Below, piece after piece: positions 6,458-13,328 of a DNA stretch of 25,945 nt. Made by a program: the position numbers and the translations under genes. Source of the DNA: an uncultured Pseudomonadota bacterium. Its GTDB lineage: Bacteria; Lernaellota; Lernaellaia; Lernaellales; Lernaellaceae. The notes under the pieces are model-generated. The model was not told the DNA's origin. It ran no database searches and saw only the letters and a program-made list of their open reading frames with translations. Each line of letters opens with the position of its first letter. Position 1 is the stretch's first letter. The stretch covers positions 1 to 25,945 of the forward strand of contig CALBTQ010000637.1 in assembly GCA_937967875.1 (NCBI GenBank), written 5' to 3'.

Positions 6458-8584
6458 TTACGGACAAGGCATGGTCGTGAACCACAGCACGCCGTCGGCC
6501 AGCCAGGCCAGGCGGCAATTGCCGTCCGCGTCGACGTTTATCGTCGAATAAATGTCGACCTCGCCCCACTCGGGGAACGTCACGGTTTGCCAATCGCCGA
6601 ACGTGCCGGTCTGCAGCGCCAGGTGGTCGTCTTGGCGCACGGTGACGTACAGCGTGTCGTCGGCGTCGGCGGCGAATCCGGGGGAAAAGCCCATGTTGTC
6701 GGTCAGCACAACAAGTTCCTCGCCCTGCAGGTTGCCCGGAGGGCCGGCGAAGTGCCGCAACGCCCCGTCGCCGATGATGAGCAGATGCACCTGACCGTCG
6801 GAAGTCAGCAGCGGCCTCGCCGTCGGATGCGCGCCCGCATGCACAATGTTCGGATGCCAGGAATCGAGGGCGTCAGCCACGTAATAGGCGTTGAGGTTTT
6901 TGACGTACCACAAGTGCGCCGCGTCGTTTTGGTCGAACAGCAGGCGCGGATAACGGCAGTCGATGTTCTGCGACAGTTGCTGCGTCCAGGATTTTCCCTC
7001 TTGCCGCAACACGAGCAACAGGTCGTTGCTTGCGTCGCACAGCGCCAGGTGCAAACGGCCTTCGTTGTCCAAGGCCAACGTGAGGTCGGACGCCTGGGCG
7101 GTCGTCTCGACGGTCGTATAGTTCCACGCGCCGCCGTCGTACACGGCGACGACCGGTTGATTGTCTTGAATGAACGCCGCCGTCGGTTTTCCGTCGGCTC
7201 CGGCGATCAGATCCAGCTTGTAGGGCAACAACTCGTCGGTCAACGACTGACGATCCCAGCCCGCTTCCTGTCGTTGCGCATGATTGAAGCGGTTGTCGCT
7301 GTCCACGAAATACAGCAGGTGGGTTGCGCCGAGCGCGTCGATCGTCTGGGCCAACGGATCGGTCGGCGTGACGGTTCGATCGGCGACGCGCGATTCCCAA
7401 TCGCCGTTGATGTTGGTCAGATCAAGAAAGTCCTCGTTCGGATAATCGGCCGTATAGAGGCAGTGAATGACGCCGTCGGCCGAGCGTGTCCAGGCGGTCT
7501 TGAAGGACTGCGCCGAATCGATGCCGGTGATCCATTCGATCGTTCCGTCGGTGTCGAGTTCGAACAGCAGCCAGGCGACGTAAAGGAAAATGGAACTGTG
7601 GATCACGCTGAAATGGAGTTTGCCGTCGGCAAAGACGATCGGCGAGAGGTCGCCGTAGGACACGTCGGTCAGGGTATATTCGCTCCACGCGCCGGTCAGG
7701 TCGTGGAAGTAATGGACATAGTTGCGTTCATCAAGATGGGTGGAGGCGATCAGATGGTTGTGTCCGTCGGCGTCGATGCCCAACGTCACCGCCATGTGCG
7801 GTTGCTCGTCCATCGTCTGCTGGCTCCAGCCTTTGGCCGTGCGCGTCGCCAGCACGACCGCACGTTCGCTATTGAGATAGGCGACGCGCGGATTGCCGTT
7901 CGCGTCCAGCGCCAGGCGCGTATTCCGTAATTGGAAGCTGGATGACAACAACGTTTCGTTGACCCAGGCGCCGTTGCGATTCGTGGCGTAGTAAAAACCG
8001 TCGTCGGCGTAATAGGCCAGGTGCGCCGCGTCGTCGGCATCCACGGCCAACGAAAAATCGCCGGTGCATTGATAATCGTTCAGCGATTCATACTCCCAAT
8101 TCTCTGCGTCGCGCCAGACGTGCACGAGCGTTTCGCTGTTTTCATCCCGGAACACGATGTGCGGTGTGTTGTCGCCGGCCAGGGCGATTTGCGGATTTTG
8201 CGGTTGGAAGCCCTCGCAGCAGCCGACGATATGTTCCATCGTCCAGGTCAGGCCGTCGGCGCTGGTGAACACAACGAGTTCCTTGGCCTTGGTCGTGACG
8301 ACCAGGGTGCGCCCCGCGCTGTCGAGCGCGGCCCAGGAACCGTCTTTGCCCGCGCGTCCGCCGTCGACGATCTCCGGGCAGATCGGCGATGCGTCGTCAT
8401 CGTCGTCGGCGTCGTTGTCATCATCGTCGGTGTCGTCGTCATCGTCGCCGGTGTCGTCGTCGTCGTTGTCGTCGTCATCGTCGGAGGAATCATCGTCGTC
8501 GTCGGGCGGGCAGGCGCAGAGAAGACAGAGCGTCAGGCAGAAAAACGCCATCATGGCGGTGCGGAAGAAACGATGTCCATTCAT
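6458..8584 (-). CDS. Asp-tethered lipoprotein with about 14 propeller-like repeats
   Basis: This 708-residue protein has a signal peptide ending in lipobox LCAC (Cys25), then PP, an Asp-rich tether (28-64) and a repeat region to the C-terminus. By eye I count about 14 copies of a ~45-50-residue unit with consensus [A/V]xDxxGxxHLxY followed by a W/T-rich strand (examples AVDADDAAHLAYY, ALDANGNPRVAY, NVDADGNCRLAW). This pattern fits beta-propeller blades; 14 would make two seven-bladed propellers. No catalytic motif is recognised, so ligand binding or surface display is more likely than enzymatic activity. ATG 8584 is preceded by GGGAG at seven bases. It is homologous by pattern to the three genes at 19163-25945 but stands alone here with its own promoter. 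Confidence 0.8.
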   Translation of the reverse strand: MNGHRFFRTAMMAFFCLTLCLLCACPPDDDDDSSDDDDDNDDDDTGDDDDDTDDDDNDADDDDDASPICPEIVDGGRAGKDGSWAALDSAGRTLVVTTKAKELVVFTSADGLTWTMEHIVGCCEGFQPQNPQIALAGDNTPHIVFRDENSETLVHVWRDAENWEYESLNDYQCTGDFSLAVDADDAAHLAYYADDGFYYATNRNGAWVNETLLSSSFQLRNTRLALDANGNPRVAYLNSERAVVLATRTAKGWSQQTMDEQPHMAVTLGIDADGHNHLIASTHLDERNYVHYFHDLTGAWSEYTLTDVSYGDLSPIVFADGKLHFSVIHSSIFLYVAWLLFELDTDGTIEWITGIDSAQSFKTAWTRSADGVIHCLYTADYPNEDFLDLTNINGDWESRVADRTVTPTDPLAQTIDALGATHLLYFVDSDNRFNHAQRQEAGWDRQSLTDELLPYKLDLIAGADGKPTAAFIQDNQPVVAVYDGGAWNYTTVETTAQASDLTLALDNEGRLHLALCDASNDLLLVLRQEGKSWTQQLSQNIDCRYPRLLFDQNDAAHLWYVKNLNAYYVADALDSWHPNIVHAGAHPTARPLLTSDGQVHLLIIGDGALRHFAGPPGNLQGEELVVLTDNMGFSPGFAADADDTLYVTVRQDDHLALQTGTFGDWQTVTFPEWGEVDIYSTINVDADGNCRLAWLADGVLWFTTMPCP
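8393..8503 (-). repeat. Asp-codon-rich tether repeat in the lone propeller-like lipoprotein gene
   Basis: Thirty-seven codons, almost all Asp with interspersed Ser, Asn, Thr, Gly and Ala, start right after CPP. It is less regular than in the paralogues: runs of four or five Asp are separated by one or two small residues. It is expected to be an extended acidic stalk. Confidence 0.88.
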
Positions 8585-8613
8585 GATAGACTCCCATCCA
8601 TCGGTTTAATGTT

Positions 8614-8641
8614 ATTCTAGCAATATTTTAGCTATGCGCAA
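8614..8641 (-). promoter_or_regulatory. Sigma-70-like promoter for the propeller-like lipoprotein gene
   Basis: On the minus strand TTGCGC (8641-8636) and TAGAAT (8619-8614, five of six to consensus) are separated by 16 bases. Transcription would start about 8607, roughly 23 bases before ATG 8584. The surrounding AT-rich patch stands out from the GC-rich background. Confidence 0.5.
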
Positions 8642-8677
8642 CCGGTCGGCGTGAAAAAACGAACGGTTCGCAGCGTG

Positions 8678-8705
8678 TTGTTTTCAGCCGCTCAGGCCTT
8701 ATATT
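8678..8705 (+). promoter_or_regulatory. Sigma-70-like promoter for the small basic ORF
   Basis: TTGTTT (8678-8683) and TATATT (8700-8705, five of six to consensus) are separated by 16 bases, about 47 bases upstream of ATG 8752. It is divergent from the promoter at 8614-8641. Confidence 0.45.
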
Positions 8706-8751
8706 TTCACCAGGGGGCTACGGCCCGCAGAAAACGAGATGGGGGCGTATC

Positions 8752-8943
8752 ATGACCAAAGCGTCGCATTATCCGAAAGACAAACACGGTCGCAACGACG
8801 AGAAAATGTTCTTCAACGCCGCGGGATTCCAGGAAAAATGGCGGCACGATGCGGCCGGAACGCCGAAAAAGGGCAACTACCACGAGCGGCGCGACGTCGC
8901 GCAGCACAACAAGGTCGGGCGCAACATCGGACGCGGCCACTAA
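8752..8943 (+). CDS. Small basic hydrophilic protein, unknown function
   Basis: This 63-residue protein begins MTKASHYPKDKHGRNDEKMF and is rich in Lys, Arg, His and Asn with no hydrophobic segment, so it is probably cytoplasmic. Composition would allow nucleic-acid binding, but no motif is recognised. Support for a real gene comes from a GGGGGCG ribosome site about five bases before ATG, a plausible promoter at 8678-8705 and an isolated position between genes. An unexpressed ORF remains possible because it is short. Confidence 0.55.
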   Translation: MTKASHYPKDKHGRNDEKMFFNAAGFQEKWRHDAAGTPKKGNYHERRDVAQHNKVGRNIGRGH

Positions 8944-9008
8944 GGGCCCGCCGGCGCGACGAGGCTAAGCGAAGGGAATCGCCGGACAATCGCAAAAATC
9001 GTCTTCCT

Positions 9009-9038
9009 TTGACACCCGTCGTGTAACTAAGATATCTT
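9009..9038 (+). promoter_or_regulatory. Promoter giving an apparently leaderless transcript
   Basis: A perfect -35 TTGACA (9009-9014) and TATCTT (9033-9038, four of six) are spaced by 18 bases. A start six or seven bases downstream of the -10 falls on or beside the A of ATG 9045. No Shine-Dalgarno is present between the -10 and the ATG. Confidence 0.6.
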
Positions 9039-9044
9039 ACTTTC

Positions 9045-9677
9045 ATGTCGCAACGCCGAAAACAACTGGTGGCCGCGATGCTCGATCGCATCGAGCGGGC
9101 CGTGGCGGCGGCCGAGGACAAAACCTCGGTCGAGTTCGTGCTGGTCTTCGCCGGACGGTCGGGCAATTACGCCGACGTCGATCTGCGCGCCGGACTGATT
9201 CTGGCCGCGCTGTCCTTGCTCGCGCTGCTGTTTGCGCCGCTCGAATTTTCCGTCTGGAGCCTGCTGTACGACCTGCCGCTCTCGCTGTTGTTGGGCTGGC
9301 TGGCCGGCCGTTATTGGCCGCCGGTGCGACGTCGGCTGACCACGGCGCGCCGGCGCGAGGCGCAGGTGCGTGAGCGGGCCGAGGCGCTGATGATCAACCG
9401 GGGCGTCACGATGACGCTGGACCGCACGGGCTTGTTGATTTACGTGTCGTGGTTGGAGCGGCGAGTCGAGGTGCTGGCCGACATCGGCCTCGAGCGCGCC
9501 GTGCCGCGTCCGGAGTGGAATCTTGCGGCGGCGAAGCTTAGGCAGGCCGCGCTGGCGGCGGATTTCCCCGACTCGTTCCTGGCCGCGCTGGACGAAACGG
9601 CCGTGCTGCTGGGCGAGCACCTGCCGCCGGTGGGCGACAATCCCAATGAAATTCCCGATCGGCCGGTGATGCTATGA
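9045..9677 (+). CDS. TPM-domain-like inner-membrane protein
   Basis: This 210-residue protein has an N-terminal segment (about 10-45) in the style of a TPM domain (RIERAVAAAEDKTSVEFVLV). Two adjacent hydrophobic helices follow (about 47-65 and 72-92), with a cytoplasmic RRR-rich stretch after them. A second TPM-like part (about 118-165) contains TGLLIYVSWLERRVEVLADIG. This matches the layout of predicted membrane proteins with TPM domains, a family often found beside Tim44-like or LemA proteins and linked to membrane-protein quality control; the exact role is unknown. It overlaps the next gene by ATGA (9674-9677), so the two are translationally coupled. Confidence 0.7.
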   Translation: MSQRRKQLVAAMLDRIERAVAAAEDKTSVEFVLVFAGRSGNYADVDLRAGLILAALSLLALLFAPLEFSVWSLLYDLPLSLLLGWLAGRYWPPVRRRLTTARRREAQVRERAEALMINRGVTMTLDRTGLLIYVSWLERRVEVLADIGLERAVPRPEWNLAAAKLRQAALAADFPDSFLAALDETAVLLGEHLPPVGDNPNEIPDRPVML

Positions 9678-11179
9678 AACGCCGCACCGCTGTTGTTTTA
9701 CTGCTGGCATTAACCATCACATTGATCGCCGCGCCGTTGGCCTGGGCGCGCCTGGGCGGGGGCGGCGGGTTCGGCGGCGGCAGCAGCGGCGGAGGCGGCG
9801 GGGGCGGCAGCGGCGACGGCGAAGCGATCTATCTGATCATCCGCCTGTTGTTGTGGCTGTGCATCGAGTACCCCGCGGTCGGCATTCCGTTGACGATTTT
9901 GGTGATCGTCGGCGGCGCCATCGTCGCCGTGAAGTACAAAAGCCAGCCGCGCCCGGGCGTGCAGGGTCCGCGTCCGGAATTCAGAAAGCTCCCCCGGCAG
10001 GCGCTGGCCGATCTGCGCCGCGACGATCCGAATTTTTCCGAGATGCTGTTTCTCGATTTCGTGCAGATGATCTACGCCCGCTACCATCAAGCGCGCGGGG
10101 CCGACGGCGATGTGGCGAGTCTGACGCCTTATCTGTCGCCCCCGGCGATGGAGCGGCTCAAGCAATGGCGGCGGACGGACATGCGCGTGCACGATGTGAT
10201 CGTCGGCTCGCTGACCCTCGGCGACGTCATGCAGCAGCCGAGCGGGTGGGAACTGATCGTCAATCTGGAGACCAACTACACGCACACGCTGGTCGCCGAC
10301 GAGAAGAAAAGCAAGGCGTTTTACACGCGCACGCAGATGCGGTTCCGGCGACAGAAGGGCTTGATTTCCAAGGGGCCGGAATTCACCCGGGCGCTGTCGT
10401 GCCCCTCGTGCGGCAGCCCGGTGAAGGTCGACGCCAGCGGCGCTTGCGCCTATTGCGGCACGGTGGTCAAACCCGGCGAGTTCGCGTGGCAACTGACGGT
10501 GATGAACGAACTGACCGTGGAGGATCGCCGCCGGCAGCCGCTGTCGCTGGGCGGCGTCGAGGCGGGCACGAATTTCCCGACCGTCTATTCGCCGACGCTG
10601 GACGCGGACCGCAAGGCCTTCGCGCTGGCGTATCCGGAGTTCAGGTGGGAGGAATTTCGGGCGCGCATCGGCACGACGTTCATGCATCTGCAAAAGGCTT
10701 GGTCGGCCAAGGAGTGGGAGCAACTGCGGCCCTACGAAACCGACCGCCTCTTCCAGACGCACCTGTTCTGGCTGCAGCGCTACCGCGATCACGGCTACAC
10801 GAACGTGCTGGAAAACATCAACCTCCAGAAGATCGAGGTGGTCAAGGTCGAGCGCGATCCGTTCTTCGATATCATCGTCGTGCGCCTGTACGCCTCGATG
10901 ATCGACTACACCGTCGACCGCGAGGGGAAGATCGTCGAGGGCGGCAAAAACCGCACGCGCAAGTTCTCCGAGTACTGGACGTTCATCCGCAAGGCCGGCT
11001 TCAAAAAGAAGGAACCCAAAGGCGAATGGGACGAGCCGGGCGACCGCTGTCCCTCGTGCGGCGCGCCGCTGAAGGTGTCGATGCACGGCGTCTGCGAGTA
11101 CTGCGGCTCGAACATCACCGCCGGCGACTTCGACTGGACCCTCGCGAAGATCGAACCGGAGGAGGTGTACAAGGGATAA
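9674..11179 (+). CDS. Tim44-like protein with two CxxC...CxxC zinc ribbons
   Basis: This 501-residue protein has a signal-like N-terminal helix (1-26), a Gly/Ser-rich linker (28-47) and a second transmembrane helix (about 66-86). Two similar modules follow. Each combines a Tim44-like (NTF2-fold) domain (about 115-240 and 318-440) with a zinc ribbon: C243/C246/C258/C261 (CPSCGSP...CAYCG) and C459/C462/C474/C477 (CPSCGAP...CEYCG). The internal duplication is clear from the near-identical ribbons. Bacterial Tim44-like proteins are membrane-associated and poorly characterised. With the overlapping TPM gene upstream it probably forms a two-protein membrane complex (inference). Soon after the stop lies a short inverted repeat (11171-11185) that includes the TAA but lacks a proper T-run. 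Confidence 0.75.
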   Translation: MKRRTAVVLLLALTITLIAAPLAWARLGGGGGFGGGSSGGGGGGGSGDGEAIYLIIRLLLWLCIEYPAVGIPLTILVIVGGAIVAVKYKSQPRPGVQGPRPEFRKLPRQALADLRRDDPNFSEMLFLDFVQMIYARYHQARGADGDVASLTPYLSPPAMERLKQWRRTDMRVHDVIVGSLTLGDVMQQPSGWELIVNLETNYTHTLVADEKKSKAFYTRTQMRFRRQKGLISKGPEFTRALSCPSCGSPVKVDASGACAYCGTVVKPGEFAWQLTVMNELTVEDRRRQPLSLGGVEAGTNFPTVYSPTLDADRKAFALAYPEFRWEEFRARIGTTFMHLQKAWSAKEWEQLRPYETDRLFQTHLFWLQRYRDHGYTNVLENINLQKIEVVKVERDPFFDIIVVRLYASMIDYTVDREGKIVEGGKNRTRKFSEYWTFIRKAGFKKKEPKGEWDEPGDRCPSCGAPLKVSMHGVCEYCGSNITAGDFDWTLAKIEPEEVYKG

Positions 11180-11668
11180 TCCCTTGACCTATGTTTTCTT
11201 TATTGTGTGAAGCCTCGGCCGGCGCTGACGCGCGCGGACAATTGTCTTCGGGCAACCACGGGGGATTACCTCGTTAAGTTATTATCATCTTAAGCGGTAC
11301 TGATTTACCGAACAACGTGAGGTATATCAGTGGTCTTGTTGTTCACTGTTATGCTCACTCATTTTATTCGCTCGCAAAACAGTGCCACCCGCCGGTGCTT
11401 GTCGCAACCGGATCCTCGGGTCACGCCCGAGGATGACAGGAAGGGAGAGTCATCCTGAACTCGTTTCAGGATCTGGTTCCAATCATGCACAGCTTTCGCC
11501 TTGCGGCGAAAACTATGGCACACGGGCATTCTATGTTATTCGTAGGGGCAACCCCCCGTGGTTGCCCAGGTCGACGGTGAAGTTTTAGTTTCGTAGGAAC
11601 ATGGCCGTGTCGCCTTTGAGCGCGTCTCCCCCCTTCCTTCCGGCGACGTTTTCCGTCATGCTGGCGGC
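11180..11668. repeat. Hairpin-rich intergenic block A (dispersed palindromic modules)
   Basis: No credible gene lies in this 489-bp stretch. It is a chain of palindromes: ACTGAT...ATCAGT (11299-11331, 11-base loop), CACTGTT...AACAGTG (11344-11384), ATCCTCGGG...CCCGAGGAT (11412-11434), ATCCTGAAC...GTTTCAGGAT (11452-11472), TTTCGCC-TTGC-GGCGAAA (11494-11511) and GGGCAACC...GGTTGCCC (11546-11567). Several recur in block B at 15652-15972. A 68-codon ORF here (from 11382) is only translated repeat. The block separates trmD from whatever lies upstream and probably contains the trmD promoter, not identified. Confidence 0.8.
11250..11567. mobile_element. Possible MITE-like composite bounded by 15-bp inverted repeats
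   Basis: GGGCAACCACGGGGG at 11250-11264 is the exact reverse complement of CCCCCGTGGTTGCCC at 11553-11567. The pair brackets most of the hairpin modules of block A. There is no transposase and no target-site duplication that I could identify. The right-hand sequence recurs at 15930-15944 without a matching left end. It could equally be a cluster of independent palindromic repeats. Confidence 0.35.
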
Positions 11669-12763
11669 ATGCAACTACGCGTGGTGACCATCTTTCCGAA
11701 CTTTTTCGACTCGTGCCTGGGCGAGGGGCTGCTGGGCAAGGCCGCGGGCAAGGGCTTGGTGCAGATCGACGCGGTCGACCTGCGCGCCTATACCGACGAC
11801 AAGCACCGGACGGTCGACGACGAGCCCTTCGGCGGCGGCGCGGGCATGGTGATGAAGGTCGACGTGTGGGACCGGGCGATCGCCGATGCGCGGGCGGCGC
11901 TGCCGGGCGCGCGGGTGATTTTGCTGTCGCCGCAGGGCGAGACGCTGAGCGAGGACGTGGCGCGGCGGCTGGCGCGGGAAAAGGCGCTGGTGTTTTGCTG
12001 CGGGCGTTACGAGGGCGTCGATGAACGCGTGAGCGCGCACCTGGTCGATCAGGAATTGTCGATCGGCGATTACGTGCTCACCGGCGGGGAGGCCGCCGCG
12101 CTGGTGGCGATCGACGCGATCGCGCGTAAGCTGCCGGGGGTGGTCGGCCGCAGCGAATCGGTGGACACCGACACCTTCACCGCCGGGCTCAAGCATCCGC
12201 AATACACGCGCCCGGCGACTTACAAGGGATGGGAGACGCCCGCGGTGCTGCTGGGCGGCGACCATCGCAAGATCGCCCAATGGCGCGCCGAACAGGCGGC
12301 GAAGCGCACCGGCGAGCGCCGGCCGGATCTGCTGGGGCGCGTCCTGGCCGAGCGCACGCGGCTGACGTTGGTCGATCCGCCCAAGGCGCTGGCCGCACTG
12401 GCGCAACAGGCGGCGGCGGCCTACGGGCTGCGCGAACTGGCCGTGTGCGTCACCGACGGCGACAAGCGCGCGCAATGGCGGGAAAAAGCGCAGGCGCCGC
12501 AACGCGTTTATGGTCCGCTGGCCAACGCCCGCCGGCGCTGGAAAGACAATCATTTCGTACACCTGGCCGCGCAGAGTGGGCCGGGGCAGGTTGCGCCGGG
12601 TGAAATCGCCCGGCAACTGGTTGATGAAACCGGCGATATTACGTTGACCTGGGGCATTTCGCCCCCCGCCGGAGCCCTCATCGCCGCGCCCGTTTTGGAG
12701 AGGCAACCTTATGAGATTATAGGACTTTTTGCCTGGTTGGAGCGCGTCTTCGGCCGGGGCTGA
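11669..12763 (+). CDS. trmD: tRNA (guanine37-N1)-methyltransferase TrmD with extra C-terminal domain
   Basis: Residues 1 to about 225 are a complete TrmD, the SAM-dependent enzyme that makes m1G37 next to the anticodon and prevents frameshifting. Family landmarks are VVTIFPNFFDS, FGGGAGMVMK, CGRYEGVDERV, IGDYVLTGGE and LKHPQYTRPATYKGW. TrmD normally ends near 230-250 residues, but this protein is 364 long. The extra ~130 residues (LVDPPKALAALAQQ ... RQPYEIIGLFAWLERVFG) resemble, by eye, the SAM-dependent RNA methyltransferase domain fused to TrmD in some delta-proteobacteria, but shortened. It lies directly upstream of rplS, the usual order, but rpsP and rimM are absent upstream. The ATG has only a weak GGCGG ribosome site. 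Confidence 0.93.
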   Translation: MQLRVVTIFPNFFDSCLGEGLLGKAAGKGLVQIDAVDLRAYTDDKHRTVDDEPFGGGAGMVMKVDVWDRAIADARAALPGARVILLSPQGETLSEDVARRLAREKALVFCCGRYEGVDERVSAHLVDQELSIGDYVLTGGEAAALVAIDAIARKLPGVVGRSESVDTDTFTAGLKHPQYTRPATYKGWETPAVLLGGDHRKIAQWRAEQAAKRTGERRPDLLGRVLAERTRLTLVDPPKALAALAQQAAAAYGLRELAVCVTDGDKRAQWREKAQAPQRVYGPLANARRRWKDNHFVHLAAQSGPGQVAPGEIARQLVDETGDITLTWGISPPAGALIAAPVLERQPYEIIGLFAWLERVFGRG

Positions 12764-12771
12764 AAAAGGAC

Positions 12772-12802
12772 TTGACAATTGGCGCGGGTTTGCAGATATT
12801 AC
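12772..12802 (+). promoter_or_regulatory. Promoter for rplS
   Basis: A perfect TTGACA (12772-12777) lies nine bases after the trmD stop. Candidate -10 boxes are GATATT (12795-12800, 17-base spacer) and TATTAC (12797-12802, 19-base spacer). rplS is thus probably transcribed independently of trmD as well as by read-through. Confidence 0.6.
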
Positions 12803-12839
12803 TGCGCCTGTTTTCCGATGAATGGTCAGGAGTGTACCA

Positions 12840-13187
12840 ATGGACCCGATTACATCCTTTGAAAAGAGCCAGCCGAAGCTGGATTTGCCGGACTTCAATA
12901 TTGGCGATACCGTTCGCGTCAGCCTGCGGATCAAAGAAGGCGACAAAGAGCGCCTGCAGCCGTTCGAGGGCGTCGTCATCGCGATGCGCAAGGCGGGCAG
13001 CCGCAGCAGCTTCACCGTACGCAAGGTGAGCTACGGCGTGGGCGTCGAGCGCGTGATCCCCTTCTACTCGCCTTCGTTGCAGGGCCTGCAGGTCATGCGT
13101 CGCGGCGACGTGCGCCGGGCCAAGCTGTATTACCTGCGCGAACTGCGCGGCAAGGCCGCCCGCATCAAGGACAAAAAAGACTGGTAA
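12840..13187 (+). CDS. rplS: 50S ribosomal protein L19
   Basis: The 115-residue product matches the usual L19 length and sequence. Landmarks are [57 protein letters not shown] and the C-terminal [20 protein letters not shown]19 sits at the 30S-50S interface. The longer frame beginning at 12822 is rejected: AGGAG at 12828-12832 lies seven bases before ATG 12840. The gene is followed by a strong terminator and preceded by its own promoter. Confidence 0.97.
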   Translation: MDPITSFEKSQPKLDLPDFNIGDTVRVSLRIKEGDKERLQPFEGVVIAMRKAGSRSSFTVRKVSYGVGVERVIPFYSPSLQGLQVMRRGDVRRAKLYYLRELRGKAARIKDKKDW

Positions 13188-13209
13188 GATCCGGCTCGTC
13201 CGCCAGACG

Positions 13210-13247
13210 AAAAATCCCTCGCCCGGTCGGCGGGGGATTTTTGTTTT
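13210..13247 (+). terminator. Rho-independent terminator of rplS
   Basis: A 14-bp stem (13210-13223 with 13229-13242, one G-T wobble, five-base loop CGGTC) ends in TTTTT and continues GTTTT. It starts 23 bases after the rplS stop. The A-rich left arm pairs with the T tract, so it may act in both directions. Confidence 0.93.
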
Positions 13248-13328
13248 AACCCGCCTTGGTGTAAACTGACCGTTAAATTTGCAATTTCGCGCGTGGGGCG
13301 CGAAGGCTGTATTTGAAACGGGGATTCG

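Noticed and set aside
11171..11185. AAGGGATAATCCCTT inverted repeat as terminator of the Tim44-like gene
   Set aside because: The stem overlaps the stop codon, the loop is only one to three bases, and no T-run follows directly.
11382..11588. 68-codon plus-strand ORF between the Tim44-like gene and trmD
   Set aside because: It is made entirely of the intergenic palindromes (peptide words such as SHPELVSGS and QLSPCGEN come from hairpins), with no ribosome site.
12822..12839. Upstream ATG extending L19 by six residues
   Set aside because: The ribosome site at 12828-12832 lies inside this extension and points to ATG 12840, which also gives the normal L19 N-terminus.
13286..13304. TTCGCGC-GTGGG-GCGCGAA hairpin before the NTF2-like lipoprotein gene
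   Set aside because: A short GC-rich hairpin in a GC-rich genome, with no riboswitch features or second copy seen.
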